A DNA stretch of 64,000 nt from Treponema sp. UBA3862. Its GTDB lineage: Bacteria; Spirochaetota; Spirochaetia; Treponematales; Treponemataceae. A program made the translations under genes and the position numbers. Location of the stretch: NCBI GenBank assembly GCA_002392405.1, contig DGGY01000041.1, positions 1 through 64,000 of the forward strand. The letters are read 5' to 3'. Of this stretch, positions 33,218-41,989 are shown piece by piece; within the stretch, counting starts at the first letter, position 1, and the number at the start of each line of letters is the position of its first letter. A model generated the notes under the pieces. It was given only the letters and a program-made list of their open reading frames with translations, had not been told where the DNA came from and made no database searches.

Positions 33218-35170
33218 ATGGCTACTACTACTTCCATAATAGTCCTCCTCAAATTTTTTGCAGGCAGACAGGACAATGCAATAATTGATTTCAATGAATT
33301 TACTGAATACATCAAACGCTATTCAGAACATCACCTCGAAGAACAGCCCTCTCTTGTCACATATCTTTCTGATACCGCAAATGTACTTTTAAAGGAACTT
33401 GAAAAACTTGCTGACCAAAGACAGATTCTTCTTCTACAGCCTACAGTAGAAAAACGCCAGATTGTTGTAATTCCTTTTTTTACTGACAAATATACAAAAC
33501 GCTACAAAGAAATTTTAGTTCAGCCTCAGATTCCTTTTCCCCAGGAAGGCGATATTCCCAAAAAAGTACCGAACGAAGTAATCACACGCCGCTCTGCCGC
33601 AGAAATAATCAACGAGCTTCTTGAAAAAGAAACTCTTACAGACAAATACCTTTATGGAATTGTACTTCCTCATGATTCTCCTACAATTCTTCTTCCTTCC
33701 CTTGTATCAATTCACACCCTCATAGAATGTGCCGTTCTTAAAATCCGCACAATGCTGACAAAGGACGAGCATCACGACTACTTTATGAAAAAACTGACAG
33801 TTTCAAATCCTGGAAAGGAAATGACTGCCAAAAATATCTTCAATAGATTCTGCCAGAATCCAGATTCGTCAAAGATGTTTAAGGAGCCTGAAGATTCATT
33901 CTACTTTATGACTCAGCTTCTCTTCTTTATCCGCCAGGATTATGAAAAAGTAAAGGATTACACGGCAGAAGATCTTGCAGTTCTACAGTCAGTTTACATT
34001 CTCGAAATTGTATCAAACTTCTACAAAACAAGGGCCCAGGACAAAAATAAAAAAGAAGCAGCTATCAAAAACCTTGAACAGCAGCTTTCCCGTCCGCCTT
34101 ACTATTTTACTTACGAAACAATTACAAAGTTTACAAGCAACAGCGGAGTTCCGCTTTTAGGGCAGTATTCAGAAGATGAGCTTAAAGCCTTCCTGCATGC
34201 AAAAACCACTGAAAGTGCTGCAAATGATCTTCCGGAAATGCTTGTCTTTAAAACTGAAACAGAAAACCAGCCCTACTTCATTTACAAAAATAAAGTCATG
34301 CCGCTGATTTTACGCCTGTGTTCAGATGCACGCACAACAATCCGTGAGGCAATAAAAAAGCACTGGTTTAATGTTATGAGAAGTTACGACGACCTTCCAG
34401 AGATGAAAGAACAGAAGGCCTTTGAAAAACGTCTTGAAAAAGAAACTGCCCTTCAGTCCCCTATTCTCTACGCTCTTTTAACTTCCTCATTTATGCCGTT
34501 AATTGACTACGAAGTAAATGCAGAAACAGACAGTTCAGGCTTATCAGGCGGAAGAATCACTCTGTTTGAAAACGGCCGCCTCATTCCATATTCTGACATC
34601 CTTTTAATGGACAGACAGAAACTTTTAACAGATACAAAAATACTGCTTCCTTTCTGGTATGCAATTCCTGTAATTTCATGGATTATGAAACTGATAATGA
34701 GGCCTCCAAAAGCAAAGAAGCCTAAGCAGACAAAAACAGATGCACAGATCTATCACGAAAAAGAGGCAGAAAAAAGCCGTCAGGACAATCAGGAAGCAGC
34801 CCTTGCCCAGAATCCTGCTGTTTCAAAAAAGGTTGCCCTCCGCGAGGCTGCACGCAGCCTGGAAGAAGAACTTGTACCTTCAAGTTCAACCTTAGACCGT
34901 GAACTTCATTCCTACGAACACATGTGGAACAAACTCATCGGAAAAGTTACCCACAATAACCTGACGGAAGATGTTAACTCACTCATAAAAGACTACCTCC
35001 GCAAGGTTCTCCGCAATATGAAGTCAGAAGGCTTTAATAAAGAGCGCATTGAAAATCTTGCAGAATCTCTGGTAAAAACTCCCCCGATGCAGAAAATCGG
35101 TGAGCCTGATGCACTTACAATGTACATACAGCTTTACATCATAAAACTTGTAAAAAATATCCCTATGTAA
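33218..35170 (+). CDS. Uncharacterised 650-residue protein
   Basis: I do not recognise this family. The protein lacks a signal peptide. It is largely helical and charged; a short hydrophobic segment (ILLPFWYAIPVISWIMKLIM, about 479-498) may be one membrane-associated helix and is followed by a Lys/Gln/Glu-rich linker (about 500-560) and a helical C-terminal domain. Repeated charged residues with regular leucines suggest a scaffold or membrane-associated cytoplasmic protein. Predicted leaderless transcription. A strong terminator follows at 35239, separating it from ssb. Confidence 0.75.
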   Translation: MATTTSIIVLLKFFAGRQDNAIIDFNEFTEYIKRYSEHHLEEQPSLVTYLSDTANVLLKELEKLADQRQILLLQPTVEKRQIVVIPFFTDKYTKRYKEILVQPQIPFPQEGDIPKKVPNEVITRRSAAEIINELLEKETLTDKYLYGIVLPHDSPTILLPSLVSIHTLIECAVLKIRTMLTKDEHHDYFMKKLTVSNPGKEMTAKNIFNRFCQNPDSSKMFKEPEDSFYFMTQLLFFIRQDYEKVKDYTAEDLAVLQSVYILEIVSNFYKTRAQDKNKKEAAIKNLEQQLSRPPYYFTYETITKFTSNSGVPLLGQYSEDELKAFLHAKTTESAANDLPEMLVFKTETENQPYFIYKNKVMPLILRLCSDARTTIREAIKKHWFNVMRSYDDLPEMKEQKAFEKRLEKETALQSPILYALLTSSFMPLIDYEVNAETDSSGLSGGRITLFENGRLIPYSDILLMDRQKLLTDTKILLPFWYAIPVISWIMKLIMRPPKAKKPKQTKTDAQIYHEKEAEKSRQDNQEAALAQNPAVSKKVALREAARSLEEELVPSSSTLDRELHSYEHMWNKLIGKVTHNNLTEDVNSLIKDYLRKVLRNMKSEGFNKERIENLAESLVKTPPMQKIGEPDALTMYIQLYIIKLVKNIPM

Positions 35171-35238
35171 AAAAATTTAAGTTTTTTTTGTTTTTTTTAC
35201 GCAAAAATGTGTCATTTTTGAATTTGACTGCAATATAT

Positions 35239-35282
35239 AAGGTGTACGTTCTTAAAAGAGAATGTGCACCTTATTTTTTTTG
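35239..35282 (+). terminator. Strong intrinsic terminator between the 650-residue gene and ssb
   Basis: Arms 35239-35252 and 35259-35272 form a 14-pair stem (two G-U) with a 6-nt loop, followed by ATTTTTTTT. It lies 69 nt after the upstream stop codon. No good promoter is visible between it and ssb. Confidence 0.85.
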
Positions 35283-35392
35283 GTTAGGCCGAAACCAGCA
35301 GAAACAAATCAAAATGCTTAAAGAACGGACGCAGTATGCACTGTCATGCAGCTGTTTTCCGGGCTTTTGCAGTGTTCTTGAAAGGAGTTAAC

Positions 35393-35851
35393 ATGAACGC
35401 ACTTAATTCAATCATTATTGAAGGGAATGTTGTACGCAAGCCGACATTACGCGAAACGCCGAACGGCAAAAAGGTAAGTATTCTTCCTATTGCTGTGAAT
35501 CACTTTTACAGAGATTCCGCAGGGAAAGATGTATCTGAAGTTGGTTATTATGACGTTGAATCCTGGGGCGATAAGTTTACAGAGAGAATTACGAAATTCA
35601 GCTTACAGGGACGCGGGGTCAGAGTAGTTGGTCGTTTAAAACAGGATCGCTGGAAGGATGAAAACGGGAAAAACCATTCCAAAGTGTATATTGTCGCTGA
35701 ACATGTAGACTTTAAACCCATGAAAAAGAAAGACGCTCAGTCTGGTGAAAATGAAGTTTATGAAGAAAACAGTGCCGCAGACTCTACTGATGAAGAAGGA
35801 AATCTTGCAGCAGCAAGAGAAGGCCTTGAAAAAGAGGCGGCAGTTTTCTAA
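35393..35851 (+). CDS. ssb: Single-stranded DNA-binding protein
   Basis: A 152-residue OB-fold protein: NSIIIEGNVVRKPTLRETPNGKKV, YYDVESWGDKFTERITKF and GRGVRVVGRLKQDRW are the canonical SSB strands. The C-terminus is acidic and disordered but ends EKEAAVF, not the DDDIPF tip that recruits partners in E. coli SSB. The start is chosen for AAAGGAG 6 nt upstream; an in-frame ATG 19 codons earlier has no site. Convergent with the U32 gene, with a shared terminator. Confidence 0.9.
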   Translation: MNALNSIIIEGNVVRKPTLRETPNGKKVSILPIAVNHFYRDSAGKDVSEVGYYDVESWGDKFTERITKFSLQGRGVRVVGRLKQDRWKDENGKNHSKVYIVAEHVDFKPMKKKDAQSGENEVYEENSAADSTDEEGNLAAAREGLEKEAAVF

Positions 35852-35885
35852 CAGCCTTGCAGGAAACTGACGGTTAGACCAAACT

Positions 35886-35940
35886 AAAAAAAATCCTCCT
35901 TAAAAAGCAGTCATTTCTGACAGCTTTTAAGGAGGTCCCT
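35886..35940 (-). terminator. Bidirectional terminator between ssb and the U32 gene
   Basis: CCTCCTTAAAA (from 35895) pairs with TTTTAAGGAGG (to 35935), with additional inner pairs and a TTTC loop. On the minus strand it is followed by eight U (35886-35893); on the plus strand by TCCCTTTT. Confidence 0.85.
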
Positions 35941-35948
35941 TTTATATA

Positions 35949-38270
35949 CTATTTACGGCCTCTGCCCCTGAGTGCACCTTTATAAGATGAAGAGCGGGAA
36001 GATTTTGTTCTGTAATTTTCAGAGCCCTTTCTTCCACGGGAACGCGGAGCACCCTTTCCGCGGTTATTTTCGCGCTCTAATTTTTCGGCAGCAAGACGCT
36101 CAGAAGCGGCACGGTATGCTTCCATTTTTTCAGGATTATAGAAACCGTCCTTCCAGTTAAAACGGCTTGTTTCAGGAATAATCTGCCCCTTAACAAGGCT
36201 GTTGATAACAAGTTTGGTTTCCTGTCTTGTAACCTTTGTACGGCTGAAATCAATAAGGATACGCCTGATTCCATCCTTCTGGAGAACTGAAGTCTTGTCT
36301 GTAATGCTGAACGGGTTTTCAGGCATTACAATTGTTCCGTCCTTATTAGAAAGAACTTTGAAAGGCATTTCTTCTTTGTCCCAGAAATACATGAAGTCAT
36401 AGTTTTCAGGAAGAGCAAATCTCATGCGGAAAAGTGCCGGATAAGCATAAACCGTTACCATAAGGCGATCACGGACATTGCGTTCAAATGTATTTAAGAT
36501 ATTTTCCCGGTTATTTTCTACAGGTGTAATAAATGCACCGATATCCTGATTTTCAAGCCAGCTGACAGCCCAGCGGTTAAATGTATAAAGATAAGGTCCT
36601 GCAATAAGGTTAACATCTTTACCCTTAAGCATCTGGATTTCAGCAAGATTATTTACAATAAACGTTTTAAAACCGTCCTCAACAAGCTTGAACAAGGCTT
36701 CCTCAAGCGCCGGAGCAGTTGCCTCAGGCACATAAGGATTAAGCGAAAGAATAACCTGCTTTTTTGAGAACGGAAGAACTGTTTTATGAGAAAGCAGATC
36801 CTCCAGGGTTTCAAAATTAACTTCAAGAACAGCGCGGACAGGATTCATTGACTGAATCTGGAACAGATCAGCAACAGTACTTACCTGAACGTACATTCCT
36901 TCAGGGAAATATGAAAGCTCTTTTTTTCCGACAGGAGTTAAATCAAGAACAGGAAGAATTTCATCTCCCGGCTGCATGCGGTATTTTCCGATATCTGAAG
37001 GAAGAACGCGCGGATATCTTTTTGACATGGATTTTGTCTGAAGAAGATATACTTCATCATCATGACTGAAGCCTCTCGGAATATCTATCCAGCGGTGACC
37101 TTCTTCATCAGTAAAAACAGTGCGGACCTTGTGGCTTACGCGTCCGGTATCATCTTTTCTGTGAAGACGGATGGAATCACCCGGATCAGGATCATAATTT
37201 CCTCCTCCAAGTTCAGCCATTACAATCTGATAATCTTCCGGAGCAGCATCAGGACCTGCAGCAAGACGTGCTTTTTCTTTAGCCTCATCAGTTGCCGCCT
37301 GAATTCTTAATATTCTTCCAAGATAAATACCTGTACCGCCGGCCTGGTCAGGATTTAAGATGGCACTGCCCGCCTTCTGAACACCTTCTTCATTACTCTT
37401 AAAATTATACCAGTAAGTAGTCTTTGAACGGGCAAAGTCAGTACTGAGCATTCTTTTTGCGGCAGCTACAGCACCCTTTCTGTCTTCCTTGTAGTGGTCC
37501 ATAAGATAGCGGTAAGCTGCGGTTACAGCACCGACATATTCTGCACTTTTCATGCGGCCTTCAATCTTAAATGATTCAACGCCAATGTCCATCAAATCTG
37601 GAATCTGATCAATTAACTGCAGGTCACTGGGAGAAAAATAATATCCCTGTCTTTCCCCTGAAGCTGTTTCTGCTGTGTAAAAACGGCGGCAGGCCTGAGT
37701 ACACATACCGCGGTTTGCAGATTTTCCGCCTAAATAACTTGAAAAAAGACACAAGCCGCTTTCACTGACACAAAGCGCCCCGTGAACAAACATTTCAATT
37801 TCACAGGTTGTTTTCTGCTTTATCTGACGTATTTCTTCAAGACCAAGTTCTCTGGCTACAACAACTCTCGAAAGCCCTGCCTTCTGTAAAAGATTCACAC
37901 CAGCGGCACTTTCAACATTAATCTGAGTCGAACCGTGAAGTTCAAGACCAGGGAAAAATTCCTGACACATGCGCAGAACACCATAGTCCTGAACAATAAG
38001 TCCGTCCGGTCCTACTTTGCTTAAATAGCTCAAAAAACGGTACAGTCTTTCTGTTTCATCTTCCTGGCTTACAGTATTTACAGTTACATAAACCTTTTTT
38101 CCCTGCCTGTGAACGGCATTTACGGCTGCTTCAAACTGATTCCACGCAAAATTGGAAGACCGTAAACGGGCATTAAAACTTTTGAGACCAAGATAAACTG
38201 CATCTGCACCTTCACCAATTGCGGCGTCAAGTGCTTCAATATTCCCTGCCGGGGCTAATAATTCTGACAT
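35949..38270 (-). CDS. U32 family protein, RlhA/TrhP-like hydroxylation enzyme
   Basis: A 773-residue protein of the so-called peptidase U32 family. The N-terminal TIM-barrel-like domain starts ELLAPAGN and carries the family signature EMFVHGALCVSESGLC with conserved Cys167, Cys174, Cys190 and Cys194. In E. coli, family members TrhP and RlhA perform prephenate-dependent hydroxylation of tRNA U34 or 23S rRNA C2501, so an RNA-modifying role is more likely than proteolysis. The length is nearer RlhA. The last 45 residues are a basic Arg/Gly/Ser tail (RGKGAPRSRGRKG and similar) which is not typical and could bind RNA. Predicted leaderless transcript. Confidence 0.85.
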   Translation of the reverse strand: MSELLAPAGNIEALDAAIGEGADAVYLGLKSFNARLRSSNFAWNQFEAAVNAVHRQGKKVYVTVNTVSQEDETERLYRFLSYLSKVGPDGLIVQDYGVLRMCQEFFPGLELHGSTQINVESAAGVNLLQKAGLSRVVVARELGLEEIRQIKQKTTCEIEMFVHGALCVSESGLCLFSSYLGGKSANRGMCTQACRRFYTAETASGERQGYYFSPSDLQLIDQIPDLMDIGVESFKIEGRMKSAEYVGAVTAAYRYLMDHYKEDRKGAVAAAKRMLSTDFARSKTTYWYNFKSNEEGVQKAGSAILNPDQAGGTGIYLGRILRIQAATDEAKEKARLAAGPDAAPEDYQIVMAELGGGNYDPDPGDSIRLHRKDDTGRVSHKVRTVFTDEEGHRWIDIPRGFSHDDEVYLLQTKSMSKRYPRVLPSDIGKYRMQPGDEILPVLDLTPVGKKELSYFPEGMYVQVSTVADLFQIQSMNPVRAVLEVNFETLEDLLSHKTVLPFSKKQVILSLNPYVPEATAPALEEALFKLVEDGFKTFIVNNLAEIQMLKGKDVNLIAGPYLYTFNRWAVSWLENQDIGAFITPVENNRENILNTFERNVRDRLMVTVYAYPALFRMRFALPENYDFMYFWDKEEMPFKVLSNKDGTIVMPENPFSITDKTSVLQKDGIRRILIDFSRTKVTRQETKLVINSLVKGQIIPETSRFNWKDGFYNPEKMEAYRAASERLAAEKLERENNRGKGAPRSRGRKGSENYRTKSSRSSSYKGALRGRGRK

Positions 38271-38276
38271 GTGCTC

Positions 38277-38306
38277 ATATTAGCACATATTTTAAATCTT
38301 TGTCAG
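38277..38306 (-). promoter_or_regulatory. Promoter placing the start site on the ATG (leaderless)
   Basis: Minus strand CTGACA (38301-38306), 18-nt spacer, TAATAT (38277-38282), then 6 nt to the ATG of the U32 gene. No Shine-Dalgarno. Confidence 0.65.
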
Positions 38307-38344
38307 TTTATGCACTTTTTAATTTAAATTTTAACCGTAATTTA

Positions 38345-38422
38345 TTACATCTCCGGCCAAACGGGGTTCGCTCACGCTCATCCGCTTATAAAGCGGACTT
38401 ACGCCCCTAATGTCCGGGGTAA
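38345..38422. other. Palindromic GC-rich intergenic element
   Basis: Nested inverted repeats between two minus-strand genes: outer CTCCGG/CCGGGG, middle ACGGGG/GCCCC, inner CCGCTT-ATA-AAGCGG (around 38381-38395). It may terminate the lipoprotein transcript upstream of it on the minus strand, but has no U-tract. Similar in composition to the island at 33024-33165. Confidence 0.55.
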
Positions 38423-38432
38423 GTTATTATTA

Positions 38433-39545
38433 TTATTCCTGTTTTACATACACCACTTTTGAGTTTTCTGCACCGGGAGTTGCTCCGCTTACTACAGCCC
38501 AGTCTCCTGCATGAACTTTTATTAAATCATTTTGAGCAAAGCTGCCATTTTCAGCCCCCGCATTATAAGACTTAATAATTTCCCCCGCATTCAAACGGCT
38601 CATAGTTCTTGTTAAAGAAAGCCCGTCCGATACAGCAGCATTTTCAGGAAGAAAACCTTCCTCCCAGATACCGCTTTCAAATACATCAGATGCAAGGACT
38701 TTCTGAAAGGAATAATACCAGTCTGTCTTTCCGCTTACGCTGTAAAGAACTGCATCAATTATTTTGTCCCGGCAGGAATCCCTTAAAACTATTACATCAC
38801 TTTCACTTATTCTGCTTTCAGTATTATTTACCCATAAATCACGTGCTGAACTTGAATCAGCTGCAGTGCTTAATTCAAGATTATCACCTGTTTCATCAGT
38901 GCAGCTCCCCCCATAAGTCTGTCTGAAATGCACAACTATATATTCACCCTTTTTCACATCCACCGCAGGAAAAACATATTTTTTACTTTCTCCGTCACTT
39001 CCGCTTATAATTTCAAGCCCCGCAGTACAGCCTTCTTCAAGAACATAAAGTTCAGCATACTCACTCTTTTTAATCTGACCTGAACTTGTACTGTGCTTAG
39101 TCCTGATTTCCGAGAGTAAAAGCCTCGCAGGATTTTCATTAAATCCGGTAAAAGGCAGACTGAAAGTAAGAGTGTTTCCTTTTTTATCAGTGATTTCTCC
39201 TTCAAAAATATAACTCTCTCCTGCCACAGTCTGCTCAGGGAGAGTCAAAATAACCGTTTTTCCATCTTCCACATATTCTTTCAAAAGCTGACTCTGATAA
39301 TAAGTTTCATTCAGGTTCTTAACAAGCTCTCCGCCAAGATCAAAAGACTTTGTACAGCTTAAAATAAGAGTTGAATTATCCCCTGCCCTGAACGAAACAA
39401 TTTTTGGAACCGATACATCCTCTTCAACAATTGTAATTCCGTCTTCCGTAATTCTGCAGGAAAAAGGAACCGCCGCCATAAAAATAACGCCTGCAGCAAT
39501 CAGTAAAGTCACAAGAAAAAGTCTCAAATAATACTTAATACCCAT
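38433..39545 (-). CDS. Lipoprotein with a lamin-tail-like domain
   Basis: A 370-residue protein with a signal peptide and lipobox PFSC (Cys30). After an N-terminal beta domain comes a bacterial lamin-tail (LTD) type fold: LLLSEIRTKH, YAELYVLEEGC, VKKGEYIVVHF, DVIVLRDSCRDKIIDAVLY and the terminal SGATPGAEN, a typical LTD ending. Such domains occur on exported nucleases and surface proteins; no catalytic domain accompanies it here. AAGGAG precedes the ATG. Confidence 0.8.
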   Translation of the reverse strand: MGIKYYLRLFLVTLLIAAGVIFMAAVPFSCRITEDGITIVEEDVSVPKIVSFRAGDNSTLILSCTKSFDLGGELVKNLNETYYQSQLLKEYVEDGKTVILTLPEQTVAGESYIFEGEITDKKGNTLTFSLPFTGFNENPARLLLSEIRTKHSTSSGQIKKSEYAELYVLEEGCTAGLEIISGSDGESKKYVFPAVDVKKGEYIVVHFRQTYGGSCTDETGDNLELSTAADSSSARDLWVNNTESRISESDVIVLRDSCRDKIIDAVLYSVSGKTDWYYSFQKVLASDVFESGIWEEGFLPENAAVSDGLSLTRTMSRLNAGEIIKSYNAGAENGSFAQNDLIKVHAGDWAVVSGATPGAENSKVVYVKQE

Positions 39546-39697
39546 TTTACTTCTCCTTAATTTTTAAGTGCATCTTAAAAAAAATGCTTTCACTATATAT
39601 ATTGTGTGGAAAAGTAAAAATCGAACAATTTTTGCTGAAAATATTTGAAAAAATTCCTGAGAGGCTTTTCAGCGCCCCCTTCTCTCTTGCTGCAGAC

Positions 39698-39727
39698 AAA
39701 AAAAATCGCTCCGTCTGGAGCGATTTT
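39698..39727 (-). terminator. Intrinsic terminator after the DUF2259 gene
   Basis: On the minus strand an 11-bp perfect stem (39717-39727 with 39702-39712) and a 4-nt loop run into a tract of U (39698-39705). It lies 22 nt after the stop codon. Confidence 0.88.
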
Positions 39728-39749
39728 CTCATAATTAAAAAGCCTTGTT

Positions 39750-40448
39750 CTAAAGCCTTATTGTTTCTACCATGTAACGGATACAGGTTCCGCTTTCATT
39801 TTCAAGCTGTTTTTCAACTACAAATACAAGGTTTCTTCCTGAGTTGTCACTGAATATTCTGTTAATTATATAATCAGATACACCCTTACGCTTAATGTCA
39901 GGATTTCCTACAATGTTTCTGCTTATTATGCTGCCGTTTTCATCCTGCTTTTCAAGTGAAATAAAGAACGAAGACCTGCAGTTTACACCTGAACCTTCAA
40001 CATTCTTTACAAGTTTAATGTGATAATAAACACTGCGCTCTACAGTCGAGCCTTCAAAATCCTTAAATACAATTTCACCTTTTGAAGACGGGATTTCCCT
40101 TGTAAAAAGAAGGTTATCCGGATCAGATTTTTTAAGGTTATATTTTTTTAAAGTCCAGTCAGCCTTTTTTAAAAGCTCTTCAAAAACTTCCTTACCGCTC
40201 TTTTTTGAAGTTGCTGCAGACGGATTTGTTCTGAAAACTTCTCCGTCAATCCAGTCATTTTTTTCGATGTCTACACAATATATTTCCGCATATCCCTGAA
40301 AAGATTTGTCTGTCTTACCGTATTCAGCAAAAACATAGGTTTTTCCATCATCAGAAAGCCCTAAATCAACAAAAGCCGCAGCGTCCCCTGCAAAAGAACA
40401 AGAAAGTGATGCAAGTATCAATATAGAAAACAAAAGCTGCTTTTTCAT
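39750..40448 (-). CDS. DUF2259 predicted secreted protein
   Basis: A 232-residue exported protein matching my memory of the DUF2259 family, which is largely spirochaetal. I start it at 40448, where GGGGG precedes ATG and the protein begins with a clean signal peptide (MKKQLLFSILILASLSCSFAG). The start of the mature part (AAAFVDLGLSDDGKTYVFAEYG) is the most distinctive region, followed by IYCVDIEKNDWI. Function unknown. Monocistronic, between its own terminator and a divergent gene. Confidence 0.82.
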   Translation of the reverse strand: MKKQLLFSILILASLSCSFAGDAAAFVDLGLSDDGKTYVFAEYGKTDKSFQGYAEIYCVDIEKNDWIDGEVFRTNPSAATSKKSGKEVFEELLKKADWTLKKYNLKKSDPDNLLFTREIPSSKGEIVFKDFEGSTVERSVYYHIKLVKNVEGSGVNCRSSFFISLEKQDENGSIISRNIVGNPDIKRKGVSDYIINRIFSDNSGRNLVFVVEKQLENESGTCIRYMVETIRL

Positions 40449-40505
40449 TTTTCCCCCTGACTTTTTACCAGTCTTATTTAATTTTCGGAATTCTGACCTC
40501 AAGTC

Positions 40506-40534
40506 TTTACTTAATTTTAGTTTGCTTTTAATAT
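40506..40534 (+). promoter_or_regulatory. Promoter placing the start site at the ATG (leaderless)
   Basis: TTTACT (40506-40511), 17-nt spacer, TAATAT (40529-40534), then 7 nt to the ATG at 40542. No Shine-Dalgarno. Confidence 0.5.
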
Positions 40535-40541
40535 TTTTTAT

Positions 40542-41366
40542 ATGACTTTAAGAACACGCAACAAAATAATGCAGATATCTTTTTTTATTTCGCTTTTCTG
40601 CATATTAATTGCTGCAGGATGTTTTATTGCAGCCCTCGTATACAAAGACATTTTACCACCCCCACAGCAGCGTGTTCCCTCTTTTGTGAATAACACCGTC
40701 CTTTTCAGCTACAGCTTTACGGCCAGCCTTATCTCAATTCTCCTGATTATATTATACACCCCATTTACACTTTATATATTAAAAAATCTGTTTGAAAACA
40801 CACAATGTACTGAAATCATCTTCTTTCTGATGTTCTCTGCAGGCTGTCTGTGCGAAAGTGTCCGCATTCTCACCCCATTTTTCGGCTTATGGTCTACATT
40901 TTCTGACCTGCTCTTTTTCTGCGGAAAAATAACTTTTACAGGAAGGCTTTTATGCCCGCTTTCTTTCGTCTTTGCCGCAACCGCAAGTTCAGCCGAACAC
41001 AGACAGGACGTAGAAAGAAATATTTTTATTCTTGCAGGAATATGCATAGTTTTTGCAGTAACGGCACCTTTTAATACGGTAAAAATCACTTCAACAGGCA
41101 CTGTACCATGGGGCTTTCCGACACTCTTTTTACTTGCCCGTCTTCTTTTTACAGGCATTGCTTTTATCTCATTCTGGATAAATGCCGTAAAACAGAATGC
41201 AAAAGAATACAAAATCATCGCCTTTTCAATGACAGCACTTTTATGCGGATACGGCATTCTCTGTGCTTCAGATAATTATGCTTTCATGCTGACAGGCTTT
41301 GCACTGTTTTACACAGGGACCTTAAAGTACCTTCAGAGCCTTCATTCTTTATACATGTGGAAATAA
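40542..41366 (+). CDS. Polytopic membrane protein of unknown function
   Basis: A 274-residue protein with about eight hydrophobic segments (first IMQISFFISLFCILIAAGCF, last YAFMLTGFALFYTGTL). Hydrophilic loops are short. No catalytic motif or family signature stands out; the layout resembles the 7TM sensor domains of diverse bacterial signalling proteins, but without an output domain. The last 18 nt overlap the convergent kinase-like gene. Confidence 0.75.
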   Translation: MTLRTRNKIMQISFFISLFCILIAAGCFIAALVYKDILPPPQQRVPSFVNNTVLFSYSFTASLISILLIILYTPFTLYILKNLFENTQCTEIIFFLMFSAGCLCESVRILTPFFGLWSTFSDLLFFCGKITFTGRLLCPLSFVFAATASSAEHRQDVERNIFILAGICIVFAVTAPFNTVKITSTGTVPWGFPTLFLLARLLFTGIAFISFWINAVKQNAKEYKIIAFSMTALLCGYGILCASDNYAFMLTGFALFYTGTLKYLQSLHSLYMWK

Positions 41367-41972
41367 AAACTGCGACAGCCCGCCAAGTACTACAGGAATA
41401 CAAAGATTATCAAAATCTTTTAACGGGAGTCCTTCTATCAATGTTCCTGTCAGGGCAGCAATGAAACTCAGCGCAGTATTATGAAGAAGAGCAAAACTCG
41501 AAATAAAAATTGCCGTAAAACAGGTCAAACTTCCGGCAGCAGTTTTTCCTCCGGTTAAAGGAACTTCTACCCTTCCAAAAGTTTTTCCGGCAAGACTTGC
41601 AAGCCCGTCGCCGAAAGCAAGCGCAAGAATTCCTGTCGCAGCAAAAATATCGTCCCATAATAAGGAACAGATAAGACAGCCCGATACAAGAGTCACAGGT
41701 CCAAGCACAAATCTGTTCTCATCACGTTTTCTGGCGGCAGCCTCTGTAACGGCACTTATGACAGGGACATAAACGCCTTTAATCCTTAAAACTTCAAAAA
41801 GAGAGTACAGGATACCGGCGGCAGCAAGAAGAATAATCGTCAGGGTTTTGAAATAATAAAGAAAAAGAGGAACAAAGGCAGTACAGATATGAATTGTCTT
41901 ACGGAAAAGCTCTTTTTGAAGAGAACGTAAATGCTTTTTTACATCAATTCCTATCCGCGGACAAAGCACCAT
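41349..41972 (-). CDS. Dolichol/phytol kinase-like (CTP-dependent polyprenol kinase family) membrane protein
   Basis: A 207-residue membrane protein of the SEC59/VTE5-like group. Family marks are RKTIHICTAFVPL near residue 24, FGDGLASLAGKTFG (the acidic/GDG motif), GGKTAAGSLTCF and LPLKDFDNLCIPV near the end. Relatives use CTP to phosphorylate prenols. It begins 17 nt after the TPR gene stop and is probably co-transcribed with it. AAAGGCGG lies 11 nt before the ATG. Substrate inferred only from family. Confidence 0.8.
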   Translation of the reverse strand: MVLCPRIGIDVKKHLRSLQKELFRKTIHICTAFVPLFLYYFKTLTIILLAAAGILYSLFEVLRIKGVYVPVISAVTEAAARKRDENRFVLGPVTLVSGCLICSLLWDDIFAATGILALAFGDGLASLAGKTFGRVEVPLTGGKTAAGSLTCFTAIFISSFALLHNTALSFIAALTGTLIEGLPLKDFDNLCIPVVLGGLSQFLFPHV

Positions 41973-41989
41973 TTTATTTAATACCGCCT

